Origin: Acidobacteriota bacterium
GTDB taxonomy: Bacteria; Acidobacteriota; Blastocatellia; Pyrinomonadales; Pyrinomonadaceae
Length of the DNA: 52,594 nucleotides
Direction: 5' to 3'
Assembly: GCA_019242475.1 (NCBI GenBank)
Contig: JAFAVK010000122.1
Span: 1-52,594 of the forward strand
Below, in pieces: positions 25,015 through 33,555 of this stretch; the first letter of the stretch is position 1; each line of letters opens with the position of its first letter. The translations under genes were made by a program, and so were the position numbers. The notes under the pieces are model-generated. The model did not search any database. It had not been told where the DNA came from and saw only the letters and a program-made list of their open reading frames with translations.

Positions 25015-27060
25015 ATGTCTTTCCTGAATCCATTCTTCCTGTTCGGGCTGGCGGCGCTGGCGGCGCCGGTGCTGGTGCATCTGGTACGTCGGACGAGGGC
25101 GCGGCGGGTGGAGTTCCCGGCGCTCTACTTCGTGCGGCAGGTGCCGCAGCGCACCATCCGGCGGAGGACTCTGCGTGACCTTCTGCTGCTGGCGCTCCGG
25201 TGCCTGGCGCTTTTGCTCGTCGTCTTCGCGTTCACGCGGCCGTACTTCAGCAGCGCGGGGAAGGCTGCGGAGACGGAGGGCACGCGCTCGACCGTCATCC
25301 TGCTCGACTCTTCTCTGAGCATGAGGCGCGCGGGGCTGTTCGAGGAGGCGAAGCGGCGCGCCGAGGCGCTGGTCGGCGAGGCCGCGGCGGACGAGCGCGT
25401 GGCCCTTTTGAGCTTCGGGGAAGGGTACGAGGTCGCCAGCAATTTCACCGCGGACAAGAACGCCCTGCGCGCGGCGCTCGCCGTTTTAAATGCCGGCTAC
25501 GAGGCGACCGACTACGAGCAGGCTTTGCGCGGGGCGGAGGCGCTCTTCCGGGAGTCGAAGGCCGGCGGCGCGCGGCGCGTGCTCGTGCTCTCTGACTTTC
25601 AAGCGTCGGGTTGGGACGCGGGGCGCGCGACGTTCAGGCTCTCGCCGGACGTGCGGCTCGCGCTGATTGATGTCGCGGGCCAAGCGGAGGCGAACGCCGC
25701 CGTCACGAACGTCGAGGCGCGCGGCGCCGTCTACGGCCAGAAGTACACGGACAAGCTCGCCGTCCACGTCGCCAACTTTAGTGACGAAGAGCGCGGCCCG
25801 TTCACGCTCGACTTTCAGATCAACGAGCAGACGGTCGAGAAGCGCGAACTCAAGCTCTCGCCGCGCGAGGAGAAGGTCGTCGAGTTCACGGACTTCAACC
25901 TCGGCGAAGGCACGAACCGCTGCGCCGTGCGCCTGCGCGCGGACGACTTCGCGCCCGACAACGACTTCTACTTCACGCTCCGGCGCGAGGCGCAGTCGAA
26001 GGCGCTCATCATCGACGGCTCGGCGCGCGGCGGCGACAGCTTCTATTTGCAGAGCGCGCTCGCGGCGGGCGGCGACCTGCCCTTCACGTTCGACGTGCGC
26101 GGCGCCGGGGCCGTTGACCCCGCGGGCGTCGCCGCGCACTCGCTCGTCATCCTCAACGACGCGGGGCTCGCGCCCGGCGCGCTCTCCGAGAGCGTCGAAC
26201 GCTTCGTCGAGTCGGGCGGCCGCCTCGTCATCGCCGCCGGGCCGCACACGAAGCCGGAGAGTTTCAACCGCGCCTTCGGCCGCGTCGCCCCGGCGACTCT
26301 GACCGAAGCCGTGCAGCTTCAGCGGGGCGAGAGCGTAGCGATGACGGCTTTGAAGAGTTCGCACCCGGTCTTCGAGGTCTTCAAAGAGGGCGGGCGGATG
26401 CCCGCGGCGCGCGTCTACGGCTACCAGCGTTCGGAGCCGCGCGGGGGCGCGTCGGTGCTCGCGAGCTTCGAGGACGGGAGCCCCGCGCTCGTCGAGTCGG
26501 GCGCGGGCGCGGGGCGCGTACTGATGTACAACTCGACTCTGGGCATGGCCTGGAGCGACCTGCCGCTCTCGCCCGTCTACCTGCCGCTCGTGCAGCAGAT
26601 GGTGCGCTACCTCGGCGAGCGCGAGGTGAGCGCGTGGCACCGCCTGGGTCAGGCGTTCGCCGTGGCGCAGGGCGCCGAAGGGACGCCGCCCGCGGTGGAC
26701 ACGCCTTCGGGCGCGCGGCTGAAGTCGGCGGGGGTGTCGAAGGACGGCGAGATGCTTTTGACGGGGCGCGAGCCGGGCTTCTACCGCCTGCGCTACGCGG
26801 CGGGGTACGACTTCGCCGCGGTCAACGTGGACGGGCGCGAGGGCGACTTCGCCAAGCTCGACCGGGAGGAGTTCCTCAACGCCTTCACCGGCGGCGACCC
26901 GGCCGCGGCCCGTGCCGCGGACGCGGCCGGGCGCGAGAGCGGCGAAGAGATCGAGGCGCGGCAGCGCGCCTGGTGGCCGCTCCTCCTCGCAGCCCTCCTC
27001 CTCCTCGTCGCCGAGTCCGTCCTCGCGCGCCGCACGAAGGTCGTGAAGATGATTGGGTGA
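25015..27060 (+). CDS. BatA-like membrane protein with VWA domain
   Basis: A 681-residue protein. The N-terminal BatA module (MSFLNPFFLFGLAALAAPVL, then VHLVRRTRARRVEFPALYF) holds the first membrane segment; a second lies at about 55-76. The VWA domain starts at 93 with the metal-binding motif DSSLS (Asp98, Ser100, Ser102), followed by VLVLSDFQASGWD. The middle has sandwich domains (residues 225-320) and an amidotransferase-like region (residues 325-545, HSLVILNDAGLAPGALSESV). A last membrane segment (WWPLLLAALLLLVAESVLA) lies near residue 655. It is the expected membrane partner of MoxR and DUF58. The next gene begins six bases after its stop. Confidence 0.9.
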   Translation: MSFLNPFFLFGLAALAAPVLVHLVRRTRARRVEFPALYFVRQVPQRTIRRRTLRDLLLLALRCLALLLVVFAFTRPYFSSAGKAAETEGTRSTVILLDSSLSMRRAGLFEEAKRRAEALVGEAAADERVALLSFGEGYEVASNFTADKNALRAALAVLNAGYEATDYEQALRGAEALFRESKAGGARRVLVLSDFQASGWDAGRATFRLSPDVRLALIDVAGQAEANAAVTNVEARGAVYGQKYTDKLAVHVANFSDEERGPFTLDFQINEQTVEKRELKLSPREEKVVEFTDFNLGEGTNRCAVRLRADDFAPDNDFYFTLRREAQSKALIIDGSARGGDSFYLQSALAAGGDLPFTFDVRGAGAVDPAGVAAHSLVILNDAGLAPGALSESVERFVESGGRLVIAAGPHTKPESFNRAFGRVAPATLTEAVQLQRGESVAMTALKSSHPVFEVFKEGGRMPAARVYGYQRSEPRGGASVLASFEDGSPALVESGAGAGRVLMYNSTLGMAWSDLPLSPVYLPLVQQMVRYLGEREVSAWHRLGQAFAVAQGAEGTPPAVDTPSGARLKSAGVSKDGEMLLTGREPGFYRLRYAAGYDFAAVNVDGREGDFAKLDREEFLNAFTGGDPAAARAADAAGRESGEEIEARQRAWWPLLLAALLLLVAESVLARRTKVVKMIG

Positions 27061-27066
27061 AGTCAG

Positions 27067-30000
27067 ATGACCTACGAAGTCGGACAACTTCAACGGCTCC
27101 TCACGCGTGCGCGGCGGCGGCGGCGATTGTTGATCGCGCTGCGTGGGGCGGCGGTCTGTCTGGCGGTGTTGGCGTGCGTACTGCTCGTGACGGGGTGGGC
27201 GGCGTATCGTTACAAGGGGAGCGAGGGGGCGCTGCTGGCTCTGCGCGTGGGGGCGCTGGTCGCGTTCGTCGCGGCGGCGTACGCGTCTCTGGTGCGGCCG
27301 CTCGCGCGGCGCGTCGGGGACGCGCGGCTGGCGCGCTTCATAGAGGAGCGCGCGCGCGGGACGGAGGAGAGGCTCGTCACCGCCGTCGAATTCGGGGAAG
27401 GGGAGGAGGCGCGCCGCGTGTCGCGCGCGCTGCTTGAGCGTCTGCGGTCGGACGCCGACGGCGCGGCGGCGGGCGTTGACCTCGACCGAGTCTTCAGCCG
27501 GCGGGCGCTCGCGGCCTACGGCGCGGCGGCGTTGGCTAGTTTGATTCTCTTCGCGGGCGATTTGAAGTGGGGGCCGCGCGGCGTGTCGGAGGGCGTGGCG
27601 CAGTTGGTCGCGCCTTCGGGGATGGCGGCGGAGACGGACGCGCGTGCGATTAAAGTGAAGCCGGGCACGGCGCGCGTGCCGAAGGGGTCGGATCAGGAGA
27701 TCAAGGCGGCGCTCGCGGGCTTCGACGCGGAGGCGGCCTCGCTCTTCACGCGCGCGGCCGGCGCGGGCGAAGACGCCTGGCAGGGGCAGGCGATGGAGCA
27801 GGCGAAGGCGCGCGGCGAGTTTGAATTCTCCCTGCCCAACGTGCAGGAGTCGGCCGAGTATTTCGTCGAATCCGAAGGAGTGCGCTCCGAAGTCTTCAAG
27901 CTCGAAGTCGTTGACCTGCCCTTCGTCAAGCAACTCGACCTCGTCCTCAACTTCCCCGCCTTCTCGCGCCTGCCCGCGAAGACCATCGAAGACGGCGGCG
28001 ACGTGGCGGCTTTGAAGGGCACGGTCGTCACCGTGACGGCGCGCCTGTCGGGCAAGGCGCGCGCGGCGCGCATCGTGTTTGCCGACGGGCGTAAGGCGGA
28101 GATGAAGGCGGCGGGGCAGGACTTCGTCGGCGCGCTGACGGTGACGGGCGACACGAGCTACTTCGTCGAGCTGACGAGCGTGGACGGCGAAGTCTACCGC
28201 GGCTCGAACGAGTACGACGTGACGGCGCTCGAAGACCAGCCCCCGACCGTCTCGTTCGAACGCCCGGGGCACGACACGAAGGCGACGAACCTTGAAGAGG
28301 TCTTCACGCAGGCGCGCGCCGAGGACGACTTCGGCGTCGCGTCAATCGAACTCTTCTTCTCGGTCAACGGCGGCGAGGAGCAGCGCGTCAATCTTCAAGA
28401 CCTGAGCCTCGACGCGGCGCGGAGTTTGACGGGCACGCACACCTTCTTCCTCGAAGAGTTCAAGCTCAAGCCCGGCGACGTCATCTCCTACTACGCCAAG
28501 GCGCGCGACGCCTCGAACGAGACGACGAGCGACATCTACTTCATCGAAGTGAAACCCTTCGAGATGCAGTACAGGCAGTCGCAGCAGCAGGGCGGCGGCG
28601 GGCAGAGCGAGGGCGGCGACCAGGATCAGAACGCCCTGACGCGGCGGCAGAAGGAGTTAATTGCCGCGACGCACCGGCTGCTGCGCGAGGGGCAGCGCTA
28701 CACGCCGCAGGAGCGCGGCGACGGCTACGAGGCCGTGGCAGGGGGGCAGGAGAAGCTGAAGGCCGACACGCTCGAATTCATCGAGCGGCTACGGCGCCGC
28801 ATGGGCGAACAGCTCGAAGGGCGCGAGGAGCTTGCGCGCATGGCCGAAGACCTCCGCGCGGCCGCGCGCGAGATGGACGGCGTGCCGCCGCCCCTGCGCA
28901 AGCAGGCGGGGCGCGACGCACTGCCGCCCGAGCAGCGCGCGCTGCAACGTCTGCTCTCGGCCGACGCCATCTTCCGCGAGACGCAGGTCGCCTTCGGCAA
29001 CCAGCAGCAGAGCGGCAGCGGCGGGGGCGAGCGCGAGTCGAGAGAGTTGTCCGACCTGATGGAACTCGAACTCGACAAGATGAAGAATCAGTACGAGACG
29101 CTCAACCGCGAACAGCGCCAGCGACAGGAGCAGGCGAAGTCTGACGCGGAGCGGCGTCTGGAAGAACTGGCGCGCAGGCAGGAGCGCGCGCTCGAAGAGC
29201 AGCGGCGGCGGCAGCAGGGCCAACCGCAGAACGGCGGCGGAAGCGGAAGCCAAAGAGAGCAGCAGGAGATGGTCGAGGAGGCGCGCAGGGCGGCGCGCGA
29301 GCTGGAGCGCCTCTCGCGCGAGCGGCGCGACGCGCGGATGCAGGAGTTGAGCCGGCAGCTCGACCAGGCGGCCGACGACATGCAGCGCGCGCAGTCCTCT
29401 GCGAAGGGCGACCAGGGCGAGGCAATCGCGCAGGGCGAGCGCGCGCTCGAACGGATGCGGCAGGCACAGGGCCGCCTGCAACAGATGCGCGGCGGCGGCG
29501 CGGCGGGGCGGCAGGGGCAGCAGCAGGAGATCGGCGAGTTAAGACGGCGGGCGTCTGAGGCGGCCACGCGCCAGCGCGACCTCGCGCGCGAGGCCGAGTC
29601 GCTCACGCGGCGCGGTTCTCAACAAGGACAGCCGCAGGGCGACGCCTCCGCGCGCGAGCGTCTGGCCGAGCGCGAGCAGGCTTTGGCCGACTCGGTCAAC
29701 AGCCTCGAAGAGGACGCGCGGCAGACGGCGCGCGCTCTCGGCGAGGGCAAGCAGCAGGCGGCGGCCCGCCGTCTGAACGAAGCGGCCGACGCGCTCCGCC
29801 GCAACCGCGTGGCCGAGCGCATCCGCGAGGGCTCGCGCGGCGCCGAAGCGGGCCGGCCCGAGTCCGCGCGCGAGGCCGGGCGCGCCGCGGCGCAGGGGCT
29901 CGGGGAGATGTCCGAGCGCTTGCAGGAGGCGGAGGCCGCGGCCGGGCGCCCCGCGGGCAACAACGCCGAGGAGGCGCTCGACCGCACGCGCCAGCTCGCC

Positions 30001-30588
30001 GACGACCTCGACTCTCTGCGCCGCAGGCTCGAAGAGCGCGCCGCGCGCCGCGAAGGCCGCGGCCGGCAGTCGCAGCGAGGGCAACAACAGTCGCAGCAGG
30101 GGCAGCAGCAAGGCGGACAACAACAGGCGCAGAACGGTCAGCAGTCGCAGTCGGGGCAGCAGGGTTCGCGCTCGCAGCAACAAGGACAGCAGTCGGCGCA
30201 ACAGTCCGGAGGCGGCGGCGCCATCTCGGGCACCGGCGAGGACGACGCGCGGCAGCTCGGGTCGGAGCTGCGCGAGCGCCTGCGCGACGCGGAGGGCCTG
30301 CGCCGGCAGTGGGGCGGCACCTCGGGCGGGAGGGAACTCGGCGGGGTCGTCGAACAGTTGCGCGGCATGGCCGACGGGCGCATGGAGGGCGAGGCGCAGA
30401 CGGCCGCCTCGCTCAAGGCCGCGGTCATCGACCCGCTGCGTCAGCTTGAGCTTGAGCTGAGCAAGCGCCTGCGCGAACAGCTCGGCCGCACCAACCTGCG
30501 GCTCGGCGACGAGGGCGCGGCGCCCGGCCGCTACCGCAAGTCGGTCGAAGAGTACTACCGCCGCCTCTCGCAGGGCGGCCGCAGGTGA
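27067..30588 (+). CDS. Giant DUF4175-like membrane protein with Gln-rich coiled-coil region
   Basis: A 1173-residue protein. Two membrane segments near 23-47 and 57-78 and a third near 150-168 anchor it. A sandwich-rich extracytoplasmic part covers about 185-500 (PPTVSFERPGHDTKATNLEE and DDFGVASIELFFSVNGGEEQ are typical of DUF4175 proteins). From about 503 to 1060 the sequence becomes charged coiled coil and then Gln/Ser/Gly low complexity, densest at about 1000-1045 (QQQSQQGQQQGGQQQ). The C-terminal end (LRERLRDAEGLRRQWGG to YYRRLSQ) is more ordered. DUF4175 genes accompany moxR-type clusters; the long Gln-rich arm suggests scaffolding of the envelope complex, by inference. Its start is six bases after the BatA-like gene. 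Confidence 0.85.
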   Translation: MTYEVGQLQRLLTRARRRRRLLIALRGAAVCLAVLACVLLVTGWAAYRYKGSEGALLALRVGALVAFVAAAYASLVRPLARRVGDARLARFIEERARGTEERLVTAVEFGEGEEARRVSRALLERLRSDADGAAAGVDLDRVFSRRALAAYGAAALASLILFAGDLKWGPRGVSEGVAQLVAPSGMAAETDARAIKVKPGTARVPKGSDQEIKAALAGFDAEAASLFTRAAGAGEDAWQGQAMEQAKARGEFEFSLPNVQESAEYFVESEGVRSEVFKLEVVDLPFVKQLDLVLNFPAFSRLPAKTIEDGGDVAALKGTVVTVTARLSGKARAARIVFADGRKAEMKAAGQDFVGALTVTGDTSYFVELTSVDGEVYRGSNEYDVTALEDQPPTVSFERPGHDTKATNLEEVFTQARAEDDFGVASIELFFSVNGGEEQRVNLQDLSLDAARSLTGTHTFFLEEFKLKPGDVISYYAKARDASNETTSDIYFIEVKPFEMQYRQSQQQGGGGQSEGGDQDQNALTRRQKELIAATHRLLREGQRYTPQERGDGYEAVAGGQEKLKADTLEFIERLRRRMGEQLEGREELARMAEDLRAAAREMDGVPPPLRKQAGRDALPPEQRALQRLLSADAIFRETQVAFGNQQQSGSGGGERESRELSDLMELELDKMKNQYETLNREQRQRQEQAKSDAERRLEELARRQERALEEQRRRQQGQPQNGGGSGSQREQQEMVEEARRAARELERLSRERRDARMQELSRQLDQAADDMQRAQSSAKGDQGEAIAQGERALERMRQAQGRLQQMRGGGAAGRQGQQQEIGELRRRASEAATRQRDLAREAESLTRRGSQQGQPQGDASARERLAEREQALADSVNSLEEDARQTARALGEGKQQAAARRLNEAADALRRNRVAERIREGSRGAEAGRPESAREAGRAAAQGLGEMSERLQEAEAAAGRPAGNNAEEALDRTRQLADDLDSLRRRLEERAARREGRGRQSQRGQQQSQQGQQQGGQQQAQNGQQSQSGQQGSRSQQQGQQSAQQSGGGGAISGTGEDDARQLGSELRERLRDAEGLRRQWGGTSGGRELGGVVEQLRGMADGRMEGEAQTAASLKAAVIDPLRQLELELSKRLREQLGRTNLRLGDEGAAPGRYRKSVEEYYRRLSQGGRR

Positions 30589-30596
30589 GAGGGGGA

Positions 30597-30630
30597 GAAT
30601 TTGAAATTTGAAATTTCAAATTTGAAATTC
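30597..30630. repeat. AT-rich palindromic repeat, family C, copy 1
   Basis: A near-perfect palindrome of about 34 bases built from AATTTGAAATTT and its complement, strikingly AT-rich in this genome. It overlaps the start of the DUF4159 gene: the TTG start and the first ten codons are made of it. A related copy is at 41415-41446, and a short piece (GATTTCAAAT) occurs at 11671. Confidence 0.8.
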
Positions 30631-31509
30631 AAGGCGTTGCGCGTGGGGCTCCCGCTGCTGCTCGTCGCGCTGGCGCTCTTTCCCGTCAGGGCGCAGCTGC
30701 GCCCCGAACTCGGGCCGCGGACGACGCCGGGCGACTCGCCCCTGGGCGGACTGCCCCCGTTCGGCACGGTGAGCCCGCGAAGGCGCGCGCCGCGCGCGCC
30801 CGGGCCGGTTCAGATGGGGCGCGCGGGCGCGTCGGAGCCTGTGGGCGAGTTCACCTTCATGCGCACCATCTACCGCACGCTCTCCACGTACGGGCCGCGC
30901 TGGGGCGCCGCGTGGTCAACGGACTACCCAAATGCCGACGACAACTTCAGCGTCGGCCTGCGCGAGTGGGCGGGGACGAACCTCAACGTCTCGATGCGCC
31001 CCGTGCAGGTCGAGATCATGGACGAGCACCTCTTCGACTACCCGCTCATCTACTTCGTCGAGCCGGGCCACATGGAGCTGAACGAGGAGGAGGCGGCGCG
31101 GCTCCGCGAGTACGTGGCGCGCGGCGGCTTCATGTTCTTCGACGACTTCTGGGGCTCGGTCGAGTGGGCGAACGTCACGGAGCAGTTGAAGAAAGTCTTC
31201 CCCGACCTGGAGCCGCAGGAGCTGCCGCTCACGCACCCGATTTTCCACTCCTACCTCGACATCACGGAGGCCGTGCAGGTGCCGAACATCTACAACGCGC
31301 AGCGCGGCGTCACCTCCGAGAAGGACGGCTTCGTCCCCTACTACATGGGCATCGTGGACAAGCGGGGGAGACTGGTCGCCTTCTTCTCGCGCAACTCCGA
31401 CCTCGGCGACGCCTGGGAGTGGATCAACGACCCGCGCTACCCCGTCAAGTACGGCCTCGCCGCCTACAAGGTCGGCATCAACGTCGTCATCTACGCGATG
31501 AGCCATTGA
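30601..31509 (+). CDS. DUF4159-domain exported protein
   Basis: A 302-residue protein. The N-terminus KALRVGLPLLLVALALFPVRAQ is a signal peptide. The core from about 80 to the end is DUF4159: MRTIYRTLSTYGPRWGAAWS, DYPNADDNFSVGLREWAG, YPLIYFVEPGHMELNEEEA, GGFMFFDDFWGSVEW, FSRNSDLGDAWEWINDP. The fold is thought to be amidotransferase-like. In this group DUF4159 is a regular neighbour of MoxR, BatA and DUF4175. TTG 30601 is used because GGGGGAG lies just upstream; the first codons come from an AT-rich palindromic repeat, giving the odd KFEISNLKFK start. A GTG at 30643, before the hydrophobic core, is an alternative. It ends the cluster. Confidence 0.88.
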   Translation: MKFEISNLKFKALRVGLPLLLVALALFPVRAQLRPELGPRTTPGDSPLGGLPPFGTVSPRRRAPRAPGPVQMGRAGASEPVGEFTFMRTIYRTLSTYGPRWGAAWSTDYPNADDNFSVGLREWAGTNLNVSMRPVQVEIMDEHLFDYPLIYFVEPGHMELNEEEAARLREYVARGGFMFFDDFWGSVEWANVTEQLKKVFPDLEPQELPLTHPIFHSYLDITEAVQVPNIYNAQRGVTSEKDGFVPYYMGIVDKRGRLVAFFSRNSDLGDAWEWINDPRYPVKYGLAAYKVGINVVIYAMSH

Positions 31510-31510
31510 G

Positions 31511-31625
31511 CAGTAGGCAGATGGCAGTAGGCAGTCGCTCCGCGTTGCGCGCGCTGAGAGGTTAAAGCACAATGTTCGACGGCAGGGTTTTCAACTGCCT
31601 ACTGCCATCTGCCTACTGCCTACTG
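31511..31625. repeat. Dispersed inverted repeat, family B, copy 2
   Basis: Perfect 25-base arms at 31511-31535 (CAGTAGGCAGATGGCAGTAG...) and 31594-31618, with a further CCTACTG on the right and a 58-base interior. Its interior is a diverged, inverted relative of that in copy 1 (16226-16330). It fills the gap after the MoxR cluster and lies eight bases before the next start. Confidence 0.87.
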
Positions 31626-31632
31626 TGTTCCT

Positions 31633-33555
31633 ATGAATCTCATCCAGATACTCGGCCTCGCGGCCGGCTCGGCGTGGACTTCGGGGATTAACCTGTACGC
31701 GACCGTGGCGGTGCTGGGGCTGTTGGAGCATTACAAGTTCGTGCGCCTGCCGGGCGGGCTGCACGTGCTCGACAACTGGCTCATCATCGGCGTCGCCGTC
31801 GGGCTCTACTGCGTCGAGTTCTTCGCCGACAAGGTGCCGTACGTGGACACCGTCTGGGACGCGGTGCACACGTTCATCCGCGTGCCGGCGGGCGCGGTGC
31901 TGGCCTACGCGGCGACGAACGACCTCGACCCGACCGTGCGGGTGCTGGCGCTGCTGCTGGGCGGCGGCATCGCCCTCTCTTCGCACGGGACGAAGGCGAC
32001 GGTGCGCGCCGCGGCCAACCTGAGCCCGGAGCCGGTCTCGAACTGGATTCTCTCAATCGTCGAAGACGCCCTGGCGATAGGCGGCGCCGTGCTGTCGGTC
32101 TTCGCGCCGCTGGTCGCGCTCTTCCTGGTGGCCGCCTTCCTCGTCCTCTTCTTCTGGCTGATGCCGAAGGTGTTCCGGCGCATCCGCAAGATGCTCGCGG
32201 CGGCGCGCGACTTCTTCACCGGGCGCGGGCGCGCGGGAGTCGGGGCGGCGCTGCTGTTGCTGTTGCTGCCCGCGTTCGTTTCGCCCGCGTCGGCGAAGTC
32301 TCCGTTCGTGACGGTCAGAGGGCACCAGCTCTACCTCGAAGACAAACCCTACTACTTCGTCGGCACGAACTACTGGTACGGGAGCCTGCTCGGGTTAGTT
32401 AAAGATAAGAAGCGCGGCGTCGAGCGTCTGCGTAAAGAGTTGGATTTTTTGAAGGCGCACGGCGTGACGAACCTGCGGCTGCTCGCGGGCGCGGAAGGCT
32501 CGGGGATGATTAACGGCGTCCGGCGGGTCGGGCCTCCTCTCCAACCGAGACAGGGCGAGTTCGACGAAGAGGTGCTTGGCAGCCTCGACCTCGTCCTCCA
32601 CGAGATGGGCAAGCGCGGCCTGAAGGCCGTCGTCTTCCTCAGCAACAATTGGGAGTGGAGCGGCGGCTTCCAGCAGTACCTCATCTGGAACGGCCAGGTG
32701 CCCGAGGAGATGTGGACACGGAAGCTGAACTGGGACGAGCAGCGCGACCTGGTCTCGCGGTTCTACGGCTGCGAGCCCTGCACGGCTGCATACGCGAAGC
32801 AGGTCGATCTGCTTATCAACCGGGTCAACCAGTACAGCGGCAAGAGCTACAGCGAAGACCCCGCCATCATGGCCTGGGAGCTGGCGAACGAGCCGCGCCC
32901 GATGCGGCCCGCGGCCGCCGAAAGTTACAAGCGCTGGGTCGCCGACACGGCCGCGCTCATCAAGTCGAAGGACAGGAACCACCTCGTCGTCGTCGGCCAC
33001 GAGGGGCGCATGGGCACCGACGACCTCAAGCTCTTCGAGGAGATACACGCCGACCCGAACATAGACTACCTGACCATCCACATCTGGCCGAAGAACTGGA
33101 GCTGGTTCAAGGGCGAGGAGATCGCGGCCGACTTCCCGGGCGTCGTCGAGAAGACGCTCGCCTACGTCGAAGAGCATCTGCGCGTCGCGGAGCGCCTGGA
33201 CAAGCCGCTCGTCGTCGAAGAATTCGGCCTCCCGCGCGACCGTCACTCGTTCGACCCCGCGGCCTCGACCATGTTACGCGACACCCTCTACCGGAAGGTC
33301 TTCAACGTCCTCACGATCCAGGCCGCCGCGGGCGGCCACGTCGCCGGCGTCAGCTTCTGGGCCTTCGGCGGCCGTGCGCGCCCCGTCAAGGGGCAGACCT
33401 TCTGGAAGGACGGCGACGACTACACCGGCGACCCGCCGATGGAAGAGCAAGGTCTCAACAGCGTCTTCGACTCCGACGCGAGCACGTGGCAGATAATCAA
33501 ATCCACCAGCAAGTCTCTGAAGGAAAATCGGAAGCAGGCCGCTCCGCACAGCTAA
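31633..33555 (+). CDS. Fusion of DUF4126 membrane protein and GH5 endo-beta-mannanase-like enzyme
   Basis: A 640-residue protein. Residues 1-190 match DUF4126, a small integral membrane protein (MNLIQILGLAAGSAWTSGIN, GLYCVEFFADKVPYVDTVWD, GTKATVRAAANLSPEPVSN). After a basic stretch (KVFRRIRKMLAAARDFFTGR) comes a new hydrophobic core ending PAFVSPASAK (about 203-222), like the signal peptide of a separate gene. From 223 on it is a GH5 mannanase-type barrel: YYFVGTNYWYGSLLG, acid/base Glu420 in AWELANEPR, nucleophile Glu530 in VVEEFGLPRD. The enzyme would cut mannan outside the cytoplasm, tethered by the membrane part. The reading frame is continuous with no stop at the junction; a lost stop between two genes is a likely origin. 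Its last four bases overlap the convergent nuclease gene. Confidence 0.85.
   Translation: MNLIQILGLAAGSAWTSGINLYATVAVLGLLEHYKFVRLPGGLHVLDNWLIIGVAVGLYCVEFFADKVPYVDTVWDAVHTFIRVPAGAVLAYAATNDLDPTVRVLALLLGGGIALSSHGTKATVRAAANLSPEPVSNWILSIVEDALAIGGAVLSVFAPLVALFLVAAFLVLFFWLMPKVFRRIRKMLAAARDFFTGRGRAGVGAALLLLLLPAFVSPASAKSPFVTVRGHQLYLEDKPYYFVGTNYWYGSLLGLVKDKKRGVERLRKELDFLKAHGVTNLRLLAGAEGSGMINGVRRVGPPLQPRQGEFDEEVLGSLDLVLHEMGKRGLKAVVFLSNNWEWSGGFQQYLIWNGQVPEEMWTRKLNWDEQRDLVSRFYGCEPCTAAYAKQVDLLINRVNQYSGKSYSEDPAIMAWELANEPRPMRPAAAESYKRWVADTAALIKSKDRNHLVVVGHEGRMGTDDLKLFEEIHADPNIDYLTIHIWPKNWSWFKGEEIAADFPGVVEKTLAYVEEHLRVAERLDKPLVVEEFGLPRDRHSFDPAASTMLRDTLYRKVFNVLTIQAAAGGHVAGVSFWAFGGRARPVKGQTFWKDGDDYTGDPPMEEQGLNSVFDSDASTWQIIKSTSKSLKENRKQAAPHS

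Noticed and set aside
25486..28272. A 928-codon minus-strand frame across the BatA-like and DUF4175-like genes
   Set aside because: It spans two convincing genes on the other strand and shows no domain; a shadow of codon bias.
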